From the NCBI GenBank assembly GCA_020846135.1, contig JADLEK010000008.1, positions 1 to 64,000 of the forward strand: a DNA stretch of 64,000 nt, in the 5' to 3' direction. Made by a program: the position numbers and the translations under genes. Shown here piece by piece: positions 54,714 to 63,975 of this stretch. Within the stretch, counting starts at the first letter, position 1. Each line of letters starts with the position of its first letter. A model generated the notes under the pieces. The model searched no databases. It was not told where the DNA came from and saw only the letters and a program-made list of their open reading frames with translations. Source of the stretch: Gammaproteobacteria bacterium. GTDB lineage: Bacteria; Pseudomonadota; Gammaproteobacteria; Competibacterales; Competibacteraceae.

Positions 54714-57446
54714 ATGTCTGCCGCATCTGTCGTCCGTAACGCCGAAAGCCGGCTCTACGCTTCCTGCCGGGTCGCGTTGGCTGGCTTGTCCCATGATCTT
54801 GGCAAACTGGCTGAACGCGCTGATTTGGCCGTCGAATCAGTTACGCTGGAAAAGAACGTCCATCAGTACAGTCCCTATCACCAGACTCACGCCAAGGATC
54901 GCGGCTGGTTTTCCCACAAACATGCCGCCTATACCGCCTTGGCGTTTGACCGGATTGAAGCCTGGTTGCCCAAAGTGCGGGGAGATGCGGAAACAGCGCC
55001 ATTTGGCGAGGTTGTGGATGACTCGCTGATCAACGCCGCCGCCCGCCACCATCGCCCGGAAACCTGTTTGCAATGGATCATCGCCACTGCCGACCGGGTT
55101 GCATCTGGATTCGAGCGCAGCGAATTTGATCAGTACAACGCTGCGCCAGACGAACCGCCGACGACCAAGAAAAACCACTACACCGCCCGACTGCTGACTC
55201 TCTTTGAACAAATCCGGCTGGACAGCGGCAAAGAAACCGGACCGCTCCAGTACCGCTACCGGCTGGAACCCATGACTCCCTCAGCGCTGTTTCCGGTTGC
55301 CGCTGCCGGTTACGAGCATGACGACAAGAACCGCGCCCGTCAGGAATACGCCCGGTTGTGGGCAGGCTTTACGGCGGCGCTGGCGGAAATCCCCGCATCG
55401 CACCGGGACGCCCTGCCGCTGTGGCTGGATCATTTTGAAACCCTCTGGGCTTGCTACGCCTCGGCCATTCCTTCGGCCACGGCATTCAACACCAAACCTG
55501 ACGTGTCGTTGTATGACCATTCCAAAGCCGTAGCGGCCCTAGCCGTCGCGTTGTGGCGCTATCACTACGATCAGGATCATGACCCGGAGACCGTGCGCCG
55601 CGCTCTGGCGGAGCGGGCAGACTGGCATGAACCGAAGTTGCTACTGATTCAGGGCGATTGCTTCGGGATTCAGGACTTCATTTTCGCTACTGGCGGCGAG
55701 ACGCAGAAACGCGCCGCCAAGTTGCTGCGCGGTCGGTCGTTCTACGTCTCGCTGCTCAGCGAATGTGCAGCGCTGCGAGTGCTGGAAGCGCTCGATTTGC
55801 CGGGAACCAGCCAGATCATCAACGCCGCAGGCAAGTTCCTGATTGTCGCTCCGAATACCCCGGAAACTCGCACGAACCTGATCCAGGTTCAGGACGAACT
55901 GAATGCCTGGTTCCTGAAATATGCCTGGGGCCAGTCCGGGATTGGTTTGGCTTGGGAGCCGGCGAGTTGCCAGGATTTTTTGAAAGGCGCGGGTGGAACC
56001 CGGCCCTTTGCGGAACTGATCAAGCGGCTGTTTCAACGGCTGGAGGACATCAAACTGCGCCGTTTCGAGCTGTGCGGGGCGCAACCGCCTGCGCCGTTAT
56101 TTGCCGGCTACCTGGAGCAGTTCAGTGCGCATGGCGAATGTCAGGTGGATGGCCGTTCACCGGCGACCCGCCAGATGACCGAGGGGGTCTGGGTGAGCGA
56201 TTTGGCCGCTGATCAAATGGACATCGGGCGGTTGCTGACCCAGCGCGACCGGGTGTTGATCACCCGCGAACCCTTGACGGGCAAGGCGTTGAAGACACTG
56301 GCGACGCCGATGTTCGGCTACCGCGTCAGCTTCACCGATGAGGCCGGGGAAACCGGCTGGTTTGGCCCGGAAGCCCACACCGGCAATCTGCGGCGCTGCT
56401 GGGAAATTTCGATGCCGGAAACCTTGGAGCAACCCCTGTGGCAGGGCTGCGCCCGCCGTGCGATCAACGGCTACATCCCCCGCTTCGACGAAGACAACGC
56501 CTGGGAGAGCGATAAATACGGGCGGATGGGGGATGAAACCGATTTTGACCCGCATCCCGGCGAACCGAAAACGCTGAATCATCTGGCCTGCGAAGATCGG
56601 CGGCTGGATGAACAGCAGAACTGGGTCGGAGTCGCGGCGCTGATGACCCTCAAGGGCGATGTGGACAACCTGGGGACGATTTTCCAGCAGGGTTTGTCGG
56701 AACCGACCTTTGCCCGGATGGCGGCGCTATCCCGGCAGCTTCACGCCTTTTTCGCCATCTATCTGCCCGCCCTGTGCCAGAGCGAAGCGCGGTTTGGCAA
56801 TACCTATACGGTGTTTGCCGGCGGCGATGATTTCTTCCTGATTGGCCCGTGGCGTTCGCAAATCCAGTTGGCGGCGCGGATGCGCGAGGAATTTCAGCGC
56901 TATGTCGCCGGTAATACCGGCATCACCTTTTCGGCGGGACTGGCGATGACCAAGCCGGGACTGCCGGTGCGGGCGCTGGGCGAATTGGCGGAGGACGCGC
57001 TGGAGCGGGCCAAGGGGCATCCACTGGATGAACGACTGGCCCCCGCGCTGAAGAATGCCGTGTGCTGTTTCGGCCAAACGGTCGGCTGGAGCGCCTTTGC
57101 CGATTTATTGAAAAACCGCGATGAACTGGAGCGGCTGGCGGGCGAGTTAAAGCTCAGCACCGGTTATCTCTACGGCCTGCTGTATTTGATCGATATGGCG
57201 GAAAACCTGCGTTCCGGTCGCACCCATCAGCGGGGCAAGCTGGATATAAAGCCTGAAAACGCCTTGTGGCATTCCCGCTTTGTTTATCGCACCCGCCGGC
57301 TGCTGGAACGGCAAAAGGGAATGGATGAAGCCGCCCGCCGGCGCTGGCAACAGGAAATCGCGGCGATTATCGCCAGCAACATCGAACACTTCGCCGGGGC
57401 GTACAAAATCGCCCTGTTCACTTACCTCTACCAACAACGGGATTAG
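54714..57446 (+). CDS. cas10: Type III-A CRISPR large subunit Cas10/Csm1
   Basis: This is the signature subunit of 910 residues. The N-terminal HD nuclease motif is GLSHDLGKL (His27, Asp28), predicted to cut ssDNA. The Palm2 polymerase motif AGGDDFFL holds GGDD at residues 703-706, so cyclic oligoadenylate synthesis from ATP should be active. The D4 C-terminal helices end the protein. The following gene, csm2, starts 11 bases after the stop. The length is above average for Csm1 (about 750-800). Confidence 0.95.
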   Translation: MSAASVVRNAESRLYASCRVALAGLSHDLGKLAERADLAVESVTLEKNVHQYSPYHQTHAKDRGWFSHKHAAYTALAFDRIEAWLPKVRGDAETAPFGEVVDDSLINAAARHHRPETCLQWIIATADRVASGFERSEFDQYNAAPDEPPTTKKNHYTARLLTLFEQIRLDSGKETGPLQYRYRLEPMTPSALFPVAAAGYEHDDKNRARQEYARLWAGFTAALAEIPASHRDALPLWLDHFETLWACYASAIPSATAFNTKPDVSLYDHSKAVAALAVALWRYHYDQDHDPETVRRALAERADWHEPKLLLIQGDCFGIQDFIFATGGETQKRAAKLLRGRSFYVSLLSECAALRVLEALDLPGTSQIINAAGKFLIVAPNTPETRTNLIQVQDELNAWFLKYAWGQSGIGLAWEPASCQDFLKGAGGTRPFAELIKRLFQRLEDIKLRRFELCGAQPPAPLFAGYLEQFSAHGECQVDGRSPATRQMTEGVWVSDLAADQMDIGRLLTQRDRVLITREPLTGKALKTLATPMFGYRVSFTDEAGETGWFGPEAHTGNLRRCWEISMPETLEQPLWQGCARRAINGYIPRFDEDNAWESDKYGRMGDETDFDPHPGEPKTLNHLACEDRRLDEQQNWVGVAALMTLKGDVDNLGTIFQQGLSEPTFARMAALSRQLHAFFAIYLPALCQSEARFGNTYTVFAGGDDFFLIGPWRSQIQLAARMREEFQRYVAGNTGITFSAGLAMTKPGLPVRALGELAEDALERAKGHPLDERLAPALKNAVCCFGQTVGWSAFADLLKNRDELERLAGELKLSTGYLYGLLYLIDMAENLRSGRTHQRGKLDIKPENALWHSRFVYRTRRLLERQKGMDEAARRRWQQEIAAIIASNIEHFAGAYKIALFTYLYQQRD

Positions 57447-57457
57447 GAGAAAAATCC

Positions 57458-57976
57458 ATGGCTGAAAATCGGACTGGCAATCAAAGCCACACTACTTCGA
57501 CGGTTACAACCCGGAATTCTGCGCCTCGTGACCAGCGGGGTGGCGGCGGTAATTTCCGGGATCGAGATGAACCAACGCTCATTACCAGCAAGATCCTGTT
57601 TGGTGAAAAGCCATTGAATCCTGATTTATTCAACAATGTGGCTCGTCAGATAGCGGAAGTAATTGCCAATCCGCGAACTCGAAAGCACAACAAGTCGACG
57701 CAAATTCGCAAGTTCTACGATGAACTCTGTTCGTGGGAAACCAAGGTGAATCAGGATGCGGAAAAGGCAGATACTTATTTTGCTGAGTGCTTACCTTTTA
57801 TTCTCATGTTGAATGCTAAAGCGGCTTATGCCAAAGGGCGTGATTTGGTGGACGCGAATTTTGCCAAACTTATTGGCGACTGCCTCAAGCAGGTGAAAGA
57901 CCGAGAGACTCTACGAATTTGCAAGCTATTCTTCGAGGCTTTTCTGGGATTTTATAAAGAACTGGAAGACAAATAA
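57458..57976 (+). CDS. csm2: Type III-A small subunit Csm2
   Basis: This is a small helical protein of 172 residues; the N-terminal 40 residues are polar and disordered-looking (SHTTSTVTTRNSAPRDQRGG). The conserved helical part includes LFNNVARQIAEVIANPRTRK, KSTQIRKFYDELCSWE and LIGDCLKQVKDRETL, the Csm2 pattern. It forms the inner filament of the Csm complex along target RNA. GGAG precedes the ATG. Confidence 0.9.
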   Translation: MAENRTGNQSHTTSTVTTRNSAPRDQRGGGGNFRDRDEPTLITSKILFGEKPLNPDLFNNVARQIAEVIANPRTRKHNKSTQIRKFYDELCSWETKVNQDAEKADTYFAECLPFILMLNAKAAYAKGRDLVDANFAKLIGDCLKQVKDRETLRICKLFFEAFLGFYKELEDK

Positions 57977-57994
57977 CTACGGGAGATGGCTGAC

Positions 57995-58708
57995 ATGAAA
58001 CTGACTCAAATTGCCAAGATCATCGGCGAAATCGAATTACTGAGCGGCCTGCATATCGGCAGCGGCAACACTGAAATGCACATCGGCGGCACTGATAACC
58101 CGGTGATTAAGAATCCCATTACTCAGGAGCCGTACATTCCCGGTTCCAGCCTCAAAGGCAAAATGCGTAGCCTGATGGAATGGCGGGCCGGGGTCGTTGC
58201 GTTTACTGAAGGCAAACCACTCGGTTTCGGTCACATCGACCGGCTGGGCAGCGATCAAATGGGCGCCGGCAAGAACATCCTCAAGCTGTTTGGCGGCGCC
58301 CCGGAAGGCAATAACCAGAATGAAAAACTGGTGACGGAAATTGGCCCGACCCGGCTGGCGTTCTGGGATTGCGCACTCAACCGGGATTGGGTGAAGGCCA
58401 TGCGGGACAAAAACCTGCTGCTGACTGAAACCAAGATGGAAAACATGATCGACCGGATTCGCGGCGTCGCCGAACATCCCCGCAATACCGAACGGGTGCC
58501 GGCCAGCGCGATTTTCGACTTCCAGTTGACCCTCAAGGTGCATGACGGCGAAGACCTATTGGATACGGTGCTGGTCGGGTTGCGCCTGCTGGAACTGGGC
58601 GGGCTGGGCGGTTCCGGTTCGCGGGGCTACGGCAAGCTGCGTTTCCGCAAACTGGCTTATGAGAACGGCGATGACTTACAGGCCCGTCTCGAACAGACCC
58701 AACCCTGA
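57995..58708 (+). CDS. csm3: Type III-A backbone RNase Csm3
   Basis: This is the repeated backbone RAMP that cuts target RNA at 6-nt intervals. From ATG 57995 (GGGAG 9 bases upstream; ATG 57986 abuts the site) it is 237 residues. The catalytic Asp is conserved at position 34 in GGTDNPVIKNP, followed by the RAMP motif IPGSSLKGKMRSL. The C-terminus has the glycine-rich GGLGGSGSRGYGKL. Target RNA cleavage should therefore be active. Confidence 0.94.
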   Translation: MKLTQIAKIIGEIELLSGLHIGSGNTEMHIGGTDNPVIKNPITQEPYIPGSSLKGKMRSLMEWRAGVVAFTEGKPLGFGHIDRLGSDQMGAGKNILKLFGGAPEGNNQNEKLVTEIGPTRLAFWDCALNRDWVKAMRDKNLLLTETKMENMIDRIRGVAEHPRNTERVPASAIFDFQLTLKVHDGEDLLDTVLVGLRLLELGGLGGSGSRGYGKLRFRKLAYENGDDLQARLEQTQP

Positions 58709-58731
58709 TCATCCGCCTGGAGAAGAGCGTC

Positions 58732-59694
58732 ATGGACATGATCACCTTGCGGATTCGCCCGCTGTCGCCCTTTGGCACGCCGCTGCTCGGCGATACCCTG
58801 TTTGGGCAACTGTGCTGGGCGATTCGCCGTCAGGCCGGCGAGGCGCGATTGCGGGAACTGCTGGACGGCTATTTAACCGGCCAGCCGTTTGCCGTGGTCG
58901 CTGACGCCTTCCCGTCCGGCTACCTGCCCCGCCCAGCGTTGCCGCTGAGCGGGTTCGAGCAACCAGTGGATGCCGACCGCAAGCGGCTGAAAAAGCGGCA
59001 TTGGATTCCACAGAGTGCATTAGCCCAACCTCTGCGAAGCTGGCTGAAGGTCGCCCGCTCCGATCAGGAAGTGACCGGCAACCCTGATTTCAGCTTGCGG
59101 GAGACTTGGCCGCAGCCGCATAACACCATCAACCGGCAAACCGGGACCACCGGCGAAGGTCAATTTGCGCCTTATGTCATGAGTCAGATCGGCTTTGCAC
59201 CCGATGTGATTCTCGATCTGCATGTCGTTTTCGACCCGGCGCGGGTGGAGGCCGCCGAGTTGCAGAGCTGGTGGTCGGGCATCGGCGCGACCGGCTTTGG
59301 CCGCGACGCCAGCATCGGTCTGGGCAAATTTGCGGTGACGGAGATCGTGAAGACCGCGCTGACGGCTCAAGCTAACGCTAACGCCTGGCTGACCCTGGCC
59401 CCGTGTGCGCCGCAGGGTTGCGGATTTTTGCCGGACGCCAGCCGCTATCAGCCGTTTACCCGCTTTGGCCGGCATGGCGATCTGGCGGTGCAAAGTGGTC
59501 AACCGTTCAAAACGCCGGTGCTGCTGGCCGCCGCCGGCGCAGTGCTGAAACCGGCCCGGTATGTCGAGACCCGCTTTGTCGGCCAAGGCTTGGGCGGCGA
59601 CGGGCGGCTGTCCGTCGCCATTCCGGCGACGGTTCAGCAAGGCTATGCGCCAGTGGTCGGCATTGATCTGCCGGAAGGGGAGAAAAAATCATGA
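58732..59694 (+). CDS. csm4: Type III-A subunit Csm4
   Basis: This is a RAMP protein of 320 residues that caps the 5' handle of the crRNA and contacts Cas10. It starts with LRIRPLSPFGTPLLGDTLFG, the Csm4 N-terminal strand and loop. The block TGFGRDASIGLGKF is the glycine-rich RAMP loop. ATG 58732 follows GGAGAAG. It overlaps csm5 by 4 bases. Confidence 0.92.
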   Translation: MDMITLRIRPLSPFGTPLLGDTLFGQLCWAIRRQAGEARLRELLDGYLTGQPFAVVADAFPSGYLPRPALPLSGFEQPVDADRKRLKKRHWIPQSALAQPLRSWLKVARSDQEVTGNPDFSLRETWPQPHNTINRQTGTTGEGQFAPYVMSQIGFAPDVILDLHVVFDPARVEAAELQSWWSGIGATGFGRDASIGLGKFAVTEIVKTALTAQANANAWLTLAPCAPQGCGFLPDASRYQPFTRFGRHGDLAVQSGQPFKTPVLLAAAGAVLKPARYVETRFVGQGLGGDGRLSVAIPATVQQGYAPVVGIDLPEGEKKS

Positions 59695-61325
59695 AGTTTC
59701 TGGAAACCAGTCAGTTGTTGATTTCCACGCTGTCGCCGGTGCATGTCGGCTGTGGCGAGGATTACGACCCGACCCGGTACGTCATCGAGAACGACACCTT
59801 GTATGAGTTCGAGCCGGGCGCGGCGCTGGCCGTATTCACCGCGCAAGATCGGGAGCAGTTGTTGAAAATCGTCAACAGTTCGGCCACTGACCGGATGTTG
59901 CAGCAGGTGCAGGCGTTTTTTTATCAACACCGGCAGAAGCTGATTCCCATTGCCAGCCGGCGAGTGCCCGTAGGGCCAAAGATGGTCGCGTTTTACCAGA
60001 AGCGAGTCGGCAAAACGGTTCAGGTGGAAGGCGACGGCGCGCAACTGTTGAACCGGCTGGAGATCGAGCGCACCTTTTTTAATCCGGTCAATGGCGTTCC
60101 GGTCTTACCGGGCAGCAGCTTGAAAGGAGCAATTCGTACTGCGTTGCTGGATGGCGTCAACGGCGGGCGTCCACTGGCCGGTCAGGAACGGAGTCTGGCC
60201 TTGCAGCAGCGACTGTTCCGCTATGACCGTTTCGAGCAGGACCCGCTGCGGCTGATCCATCTGATGGATGCGGTGTTTATGGACGAGGTCGGGGTGGGCA
60301 GTGAGCTTCGGTTTGCAGTGAATCGACGGCGGAAAGCGCCGAAACCCGGCGATAGTTCCACGAAAAGCCAGGCGGAACAGCGCGATTTGTATCAACTGCT
60401 CGAATGTGTGCCGGCAGCCCGCTACCGGGTTTTTGCCGGGCAACTGACAGTGCAGCAAGTGGATCAGTTTAACGATGATCAGCGTTTGCCGGCCTTGCCG
60501 CTGCGTTGGAACACACCGCAAATCGCTACGGCCTGCAATCGTTTTTACCGCCCGCAACTGGAGGCGGAAATCCAGCAGATGCAGGAGCGGAGTTATCTAG
60601 ACAGTCATTGGGCCGTGCTGATGGAGCAATTATTAAAAGGATCGATGGGACAACGGCTAGATAAAAACCAGGCATTTTTAGTGCGGGTAGGCCGACATAG
60701 TGGCGCGGAATCGGTCACGTTGAATGGCGTCAGGTCGATTAAGATTCTGCTAGGCAAGGATAGCGCGACCGGCAAAATGTGTTCAGAAAATCGCGCTACG
60801 GGTACGAGTTGGTGGCTGGCAGCGGGCGATATCCAAGCGAAAACCGGAATGCTGCCTTTTGGCTGGTTGCTGGTGGAATGGCATCCTGTAAATCAGGCCG
60901 TATCGGACTGGCCGGACGTACAGGTGGCTTTAGCTGGACTACCTACTGAATATACCGAATGGATTAACCGCGAACGGGAACGGCGGTGTCAGCAAATAAA
61001 AGCTGTTGCCCAGAAGCAGGCTGAAGAACAGGCGCGTCAAGCGGCAGCGGTGGTTGAAGCTGCGCTGACTCCGGCGCAAAAAGAACTGGCGCAACTGCGG
61101 CGCTGGTTTGAAGAAGATCAGGGCGCTAAACGCAAGGAACCCGGCGGACGACTTGCCAACCGGCTGAATGAATTGCTCCGGGAGGGGTTGGCTTGGCCGG
61201 CAGCAGAGCGGGAGGTTTTGGCAGGGTTAGCCGAGGCAATTTACGGCTATCTGGACTGGGGTAGCGGCAAGAAAAAGCAGGAACGGAAGGCAAAAATCCA
61301 GCAATTGTGTCAAGGAGTAAATTAA
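59691..61325 (+). CDS. csm5: Type III-A subunit Csm5 with C-terminal extension
   Basis: This is the RAMP subunit at the 3' end of the crRNA. It is 544 residues, clearly longer than the 350-400 of well-known Csm5 proteins. The core has STLSPVHVGCGEDYDPT at the N-terminus and LPGSSLKGAIRTALL as the RAMP motif. Residues 425-544 form a highly charged, probably coiled-coil tail (NRERERRCQQI, then AEEQARQAAAVVEAA) that ends in a Lys-rich stretch. The extension may recruit host nucleases or aid RNA binding. It overlaps csm4 by 4 bases. Confidence 0.9.
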   Translation: MKFLETSQLLISTLSPVHVGCGEDYDPTRYVIENDTLYEFEPGAALAVFTAQDREQLLKIVNSSATDRMLQQVQAFFYQHRQKLIPIASRRVPVGPKMVAFYQKRVGKTVQVEGDGAQLLNRLEIERTFFNPVNGVPVLPGSSLKGAIRTALLDGVNGGRPLAGQERSLALQQRLFRYDRFEQDPLRLIHLMDAVFMDEVGVGSELRFAVNRRRKAPKPGDSSTKSQAEQRDLYQLLECVPAARYRVFAGQLTVQQVDQFNDDQRLPALPLRWNTPQIATACNRFYRPQLEAEIQQMQERSYLDSHWAVLMEQLLKGSMGQRLDKNQAFLVRVGRHSGAESVTLNGVRSIKILLGKDSATGKMCSENRATGTSWWLAAGDIQAKTGMLPFGWLLVEWHPVNQAVSDWPDVQVALAGLPTEYTEWINRERERRCQQIKAVAQKQAEEQARQAAAVVEAALTPAQKELAQLRRWFEEDQGAKRKEPGGRLANRLNELLREGLAWPAAEREVLAGLAEAIYGYLDWGSGKKKQERKAKIQQLCQGVN

Positions 61326-61327
61326 CC

Positions 61328-62605
61328 ATGAACCCGGTCATTTTGCTTTGCACAGTAGGCGGTTCGCACGAACCAATCCTGACCGCATTACGGCAAACCA
61401 CCCCCGATTTTGTCTGCTTTATCTGCACGGATCGGGACCCGGCGACGGGTCGGCCCGGTTCCGATACGCAGATTCTCGGTAAGGGGTCTTGTATTAAGGC
61501 CCGTCCCGGCGATGAGAAACCAACCTTGTCCAACATCCCCACTCAAGCCGGGTTGCGCGACGATCAATACGAGGTTGTGCATGTTCCGGCGGATGATCTG
61601 GACGAGGTGTTTCGCATTCTGTGCGCGGCGATTCAGCGTCTCAGCCAGCGTTTTCCCCATGGGCGACTGCTGGCCGATTACACCGGCGGCACCAAGACCA
61701 TGACCGCCGGACTGGTCAGCGCCGCACTGGAAAGCGACGGGGTCGAATTGCAACTGGTGACCGGGTCGCGGGCTGATCTGATCAAGGTGCGCTCCGGGAT
61801 GGAGATGGTGACGCAGGCTAATGTCGAGCGGGTGCGGCTGGAGCGGGCGATGCGCCCGTATGTGCAAGCATGGCGACGGTTCGCCTATGCCGAGGCCTAT
61901 CAGGGCCTGGCGGGACTGGCGCGGCCCCGCGATGCGGCGCTGGCCGCCCGGCTGGCGCTGTTGCGGGATTTGAGCCGGGGGCTGGACGCCTGGGATCGGT
62001 TCGATCACATAACGGCGCTGGCGGCGCTGGAGCCGTACCGGCCCCGGATCGGCGCGGAGTGGAAGGGGTTTTTCATGGCGCTCAAGTGGCTGACTGGTGA
62101 AGATGAAACCCAGGAGCCGGCCCGATTGCTGGATTTGTGGCGCAATGCTGAACGGCGGGCGGCGCAGGGGCGTTATGACGATGCGGTGGCGCGGGTTTAC
62201 CGGTTGCTGGAATGGTCGGCGCAATGGCTGCTCCGTAGTCGCTGCGAGATTGACACCGGTAATGTGCTGCCAGAGCAGGTTCCGGTCGGGATGAATCTCG
62301 CGCCAAATAGCAAGGGCCGGATTCAAGTCGGGTTAATGGTCGCCTGGGAATTGCTGGCGCATTATCAGCCGGACAGTCCGGCGGGCGGGTTTATTCGGGC
62401 GGAAAAAAATGTGTTGCTGAACTGGCTGCAAATCCGTAATGAGTCGATTCTGGCGCATGGTTTCCGTTCGGTGGCGGAGAATGACTGGCGACCATTGGCG
62501 GAATGGGTGAAAACGCGGCTTTTACCGGCGCTGTTGCAGGAGATGGCGGCGTTGCGGATTAGGGAACTGCCGCCGCAGTTGCCGGAATGGCCGCTGGGAG
62601 AATAG
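61328..62605 (+). CDS. CARF-HEPN ribonuclease (Csm6/TIGR02710-like)
   Basis: This is a 425-residue CRISPR accessory nuclease. The N-terminal CARF domain has ILLCTVGGSHEPI and the ligand-loop pattern DYTGGTKTMTAGLVSAAL. The C-terminal helical half has a HEPN RX6H motif, Arg370 and His377 in IRNESILAHG. It should be an RNase activated by cyclic oligoadenylate from Cas10. AGGAG inside the csm5 end serves ATG 61328, 2 bases after the csm5 stop. It is the last gene before a predicted terminator. Confidence 0.85.
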   Translation: MNPVILLCTVGGSHEPILTALRQTTPDFVCFICTDRDPATGRPGSDTQILGKGSCIKARPGDEKPTLSNIPTQAGLRDDQYEVVHVPADDLDEVFRILCAAIQRLSQRFPHGRLLADYTGGTKTMTAGLVSAALESDGVELQLVTGSRADLIKVRSGMEMVTQANVERVRLERAMRPYVQAWRRFAYAEAYQGLAGLARPRDAALAARLALLRDLSRGLDAWDRFDHITALAALEPYRPRIGAEWKGFFMALKWLTGEDETQEPARLLDLWRNAERRAAQGRYDDAVARVYRLLEWSAQWLLRSRCEIDTGNVLPEQVPVGMNLAPNSKGRIQVGLMVAWELLAHYQPDSPAGGFIRAEKNVLLNWLQIRNESILAHGFRSVAENDWRPLAEWVKTRLLPALLQEMAALRIRELPPQLPEWPLGE

Positions 62606-62654
62606 AAATTACCAATGTGCCTAATCATCAAACGGTACACGATGTGTATCCTGC

Positions 62655-62678
62655 CTCTGATTTCCATCAGAGTTTTTT
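62655..62678 (+). terminator. Intrinsic terminator after the CARF-HEPN gene
   Basis: CTCTGAT, TTCC, ATCAGAG forms a perfect 7-bp stem with a 4-base loop, directly followed by six T residues (62673-62678). It lies 50 bases after the stop and 16 bases before the next start codon, so it would end the csm operon or attenuate read-through into the second CARF-HEPN gene. Confidence 0.8.
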
Positions 62679-62693
62679 ACTAAGTGTAAATCC

Positions 62694-63896
62694 ATGACAC
62701 ACACCCTTATCAGTTTTCTGGGTAAAGCGGCACAATCCTATCGGAAGGCCACTTATGACTTTGGTGATGGACAACGACAAGAAACTGCCTTCTTTGGACT
62801 GGGACTCACCCGGCATATCAAGCCGGATCGGCTGGTAGTCCTTGGGACAACAGGCAGCATGTGGGATGTGCTACTGATCTCGCTGAATCTCGAACCGCAT
62901 CTGGATGAGGCGTTGCTTGAGCTTAGCGAGTCGGCTCAACAGGACTGCACATCAGAAACCGAACTGAACGCCTTGGCGCCGGCAGTTGGTCAGAGATTGG
63001 GACTACCGGTTACGCTACGACTGATTCCCTATGGTCAGAATATCGAAGAGCAGGTAGAGATTTTACAGCGCATAGCACTGGATATTGCTGAGGGTGATGC
63101 CGTTACGCTGGATGTCACCCACGGTCTGCGCCACTTGCCGATACTGGCGCAAATGAGCGCACTGTATTTGCGGCAAGTCAAGGATGTGGAAATTCGTGGC
63201 CTTTACTACGGCGCATTGGATATGACTCGTGATGGCCTCACCCCCGTCATGAATTTGGGCGGTTTGTTGGATATTGCTGACTGGACTGGAGCGGTGCAGT
63301 CCTTTGACAAGGACGGGGATTACAGCGTATTTGCCTCATTGATGCAGAAACAGTCGCCAGTTGCTGCTGATCTCTTGCAAAAATCAGCATTTTATGAGCG
63401 GACGACTCGACCAGGACAAGCCCGCAGTCAGTTACGCAATTTATTTGATGAACTTGAGCATCAGCCACTCACAGGCATCGGTTTGCTGTTCGCACCAACA
63501 TTGCAGACCCGATTAGCCTGGCATTTGGAAGATCGCCTTTATCTACGGCAACAGGCGTTGGCTCGACTTTATCTTGAGCATGAAGATTTTCTAAGAGCGG
63601 CACTGTTGGGCTTCGAGGCGTTTATTACCCGTTTAATGCAACAACGGGGTATGAATAATCCCGACAACTGGACACAACGGGAACTGGCGAAGAAGCAGTA
63701 CCTTAATAAGGGTATTTATCCGCGTAATAAGGAATATGAAAACTATTGCTTGCTGCGTGATCTGCGTAACCACTTGGCGCATGGCAATGCCTCGCCACAA
63801 GTAGAAATACAGAAGGCGTTAGCCAGCGCTGAGACGTTGCGTCATTTTCTTGATGACCTGTTCAGGCAGTTACTGCCGGCCAGCATAGATCGTTAA
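62694..63896 (+). CDS. Csx2/TIGR02221-like CARF-HEPN protein with DxTHG motif
   Basis: This is a 400-residue CRISPR accessory protein. The start LISFLGKAAQSYRKATYDF and LVVLGTTGSMWDVLL belong to the CARF domain; the DxTHG motif is LDVTHG (Asp140 to Gly144). The C-terminal HEPN domain has LRDLRNHLAHG with Arg358 and His363 (RX4H). A cyclic-oligoadenylate-activated RNase is predicted. The codon usage looks more AT-rich than in the csm genes. It lies behind a terminator and probably has its own regulation. Confidence 0.85.
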   Translation: MTHTLISFLGKAAQSYRKATYDFGDGQRQETAFFGLGLTRHIKPDRLVVLGTTGSMWDVLLISLNLEPHLDEALLELSESAQQDCTSETELNALAPAVGQRLGLPVTLRLIPYGQNIEEQVEILQRIALDIAEGDAVTLDVTHGLRHLPILAQMSALYLRQVKDVEIRGLYYGALDMTRDGLTPVMNLGGLLDIADWTGAVQSFDKDGDYSVFASLMQKQSPVAADLLQKSAFYERTTRPGQARSQLRNLFDELEHQPLTGIGLLFAPTLQTRLAWHLEDRLYLRQQALARLYLEHEDFLRAALLGFEAFITRLMQQRGMNNPDNWTQRELAKKQYLNKGIYPRNKEYENYCLLRDLRNHLAHGNASPQVEIQKALASAETLRHFLDDLFRQLLPASIDR

Positions 63897-63955
63897 TCAA
63901 TAACCCCCCTTTTCATTTCCCGTCACCTCGGCAATTCATACCAAATCCCCCCTAA

Positions 63956-63975
63956 CCCCCTTTTTCAAAGGGGGG
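63956..63975. repeat. CCCCCTTT/AAAGGGGG hairpin repeat
   Basis: An 8-bp perfect stem with loop TTC follows a CCCCCCTAA copy of the same motif. This C/G-tract hairpin is a common dispersed extragenic element in several bacterial phyla. It lies in the last 100 bases, after the CRISPR accessory gene. Confidence 0.6.

Noticed and set aside
49824..63896. Functional link between the CHASE2 cyclase and CRISPR cyclic-nucleotide signalling
   Set aside because: The cyclase is on the opposite strand, has a periplasmic sensor and makes 3',5'-cyclic mononucleotides, not oligoadenylates; proximity alone is not evidence.
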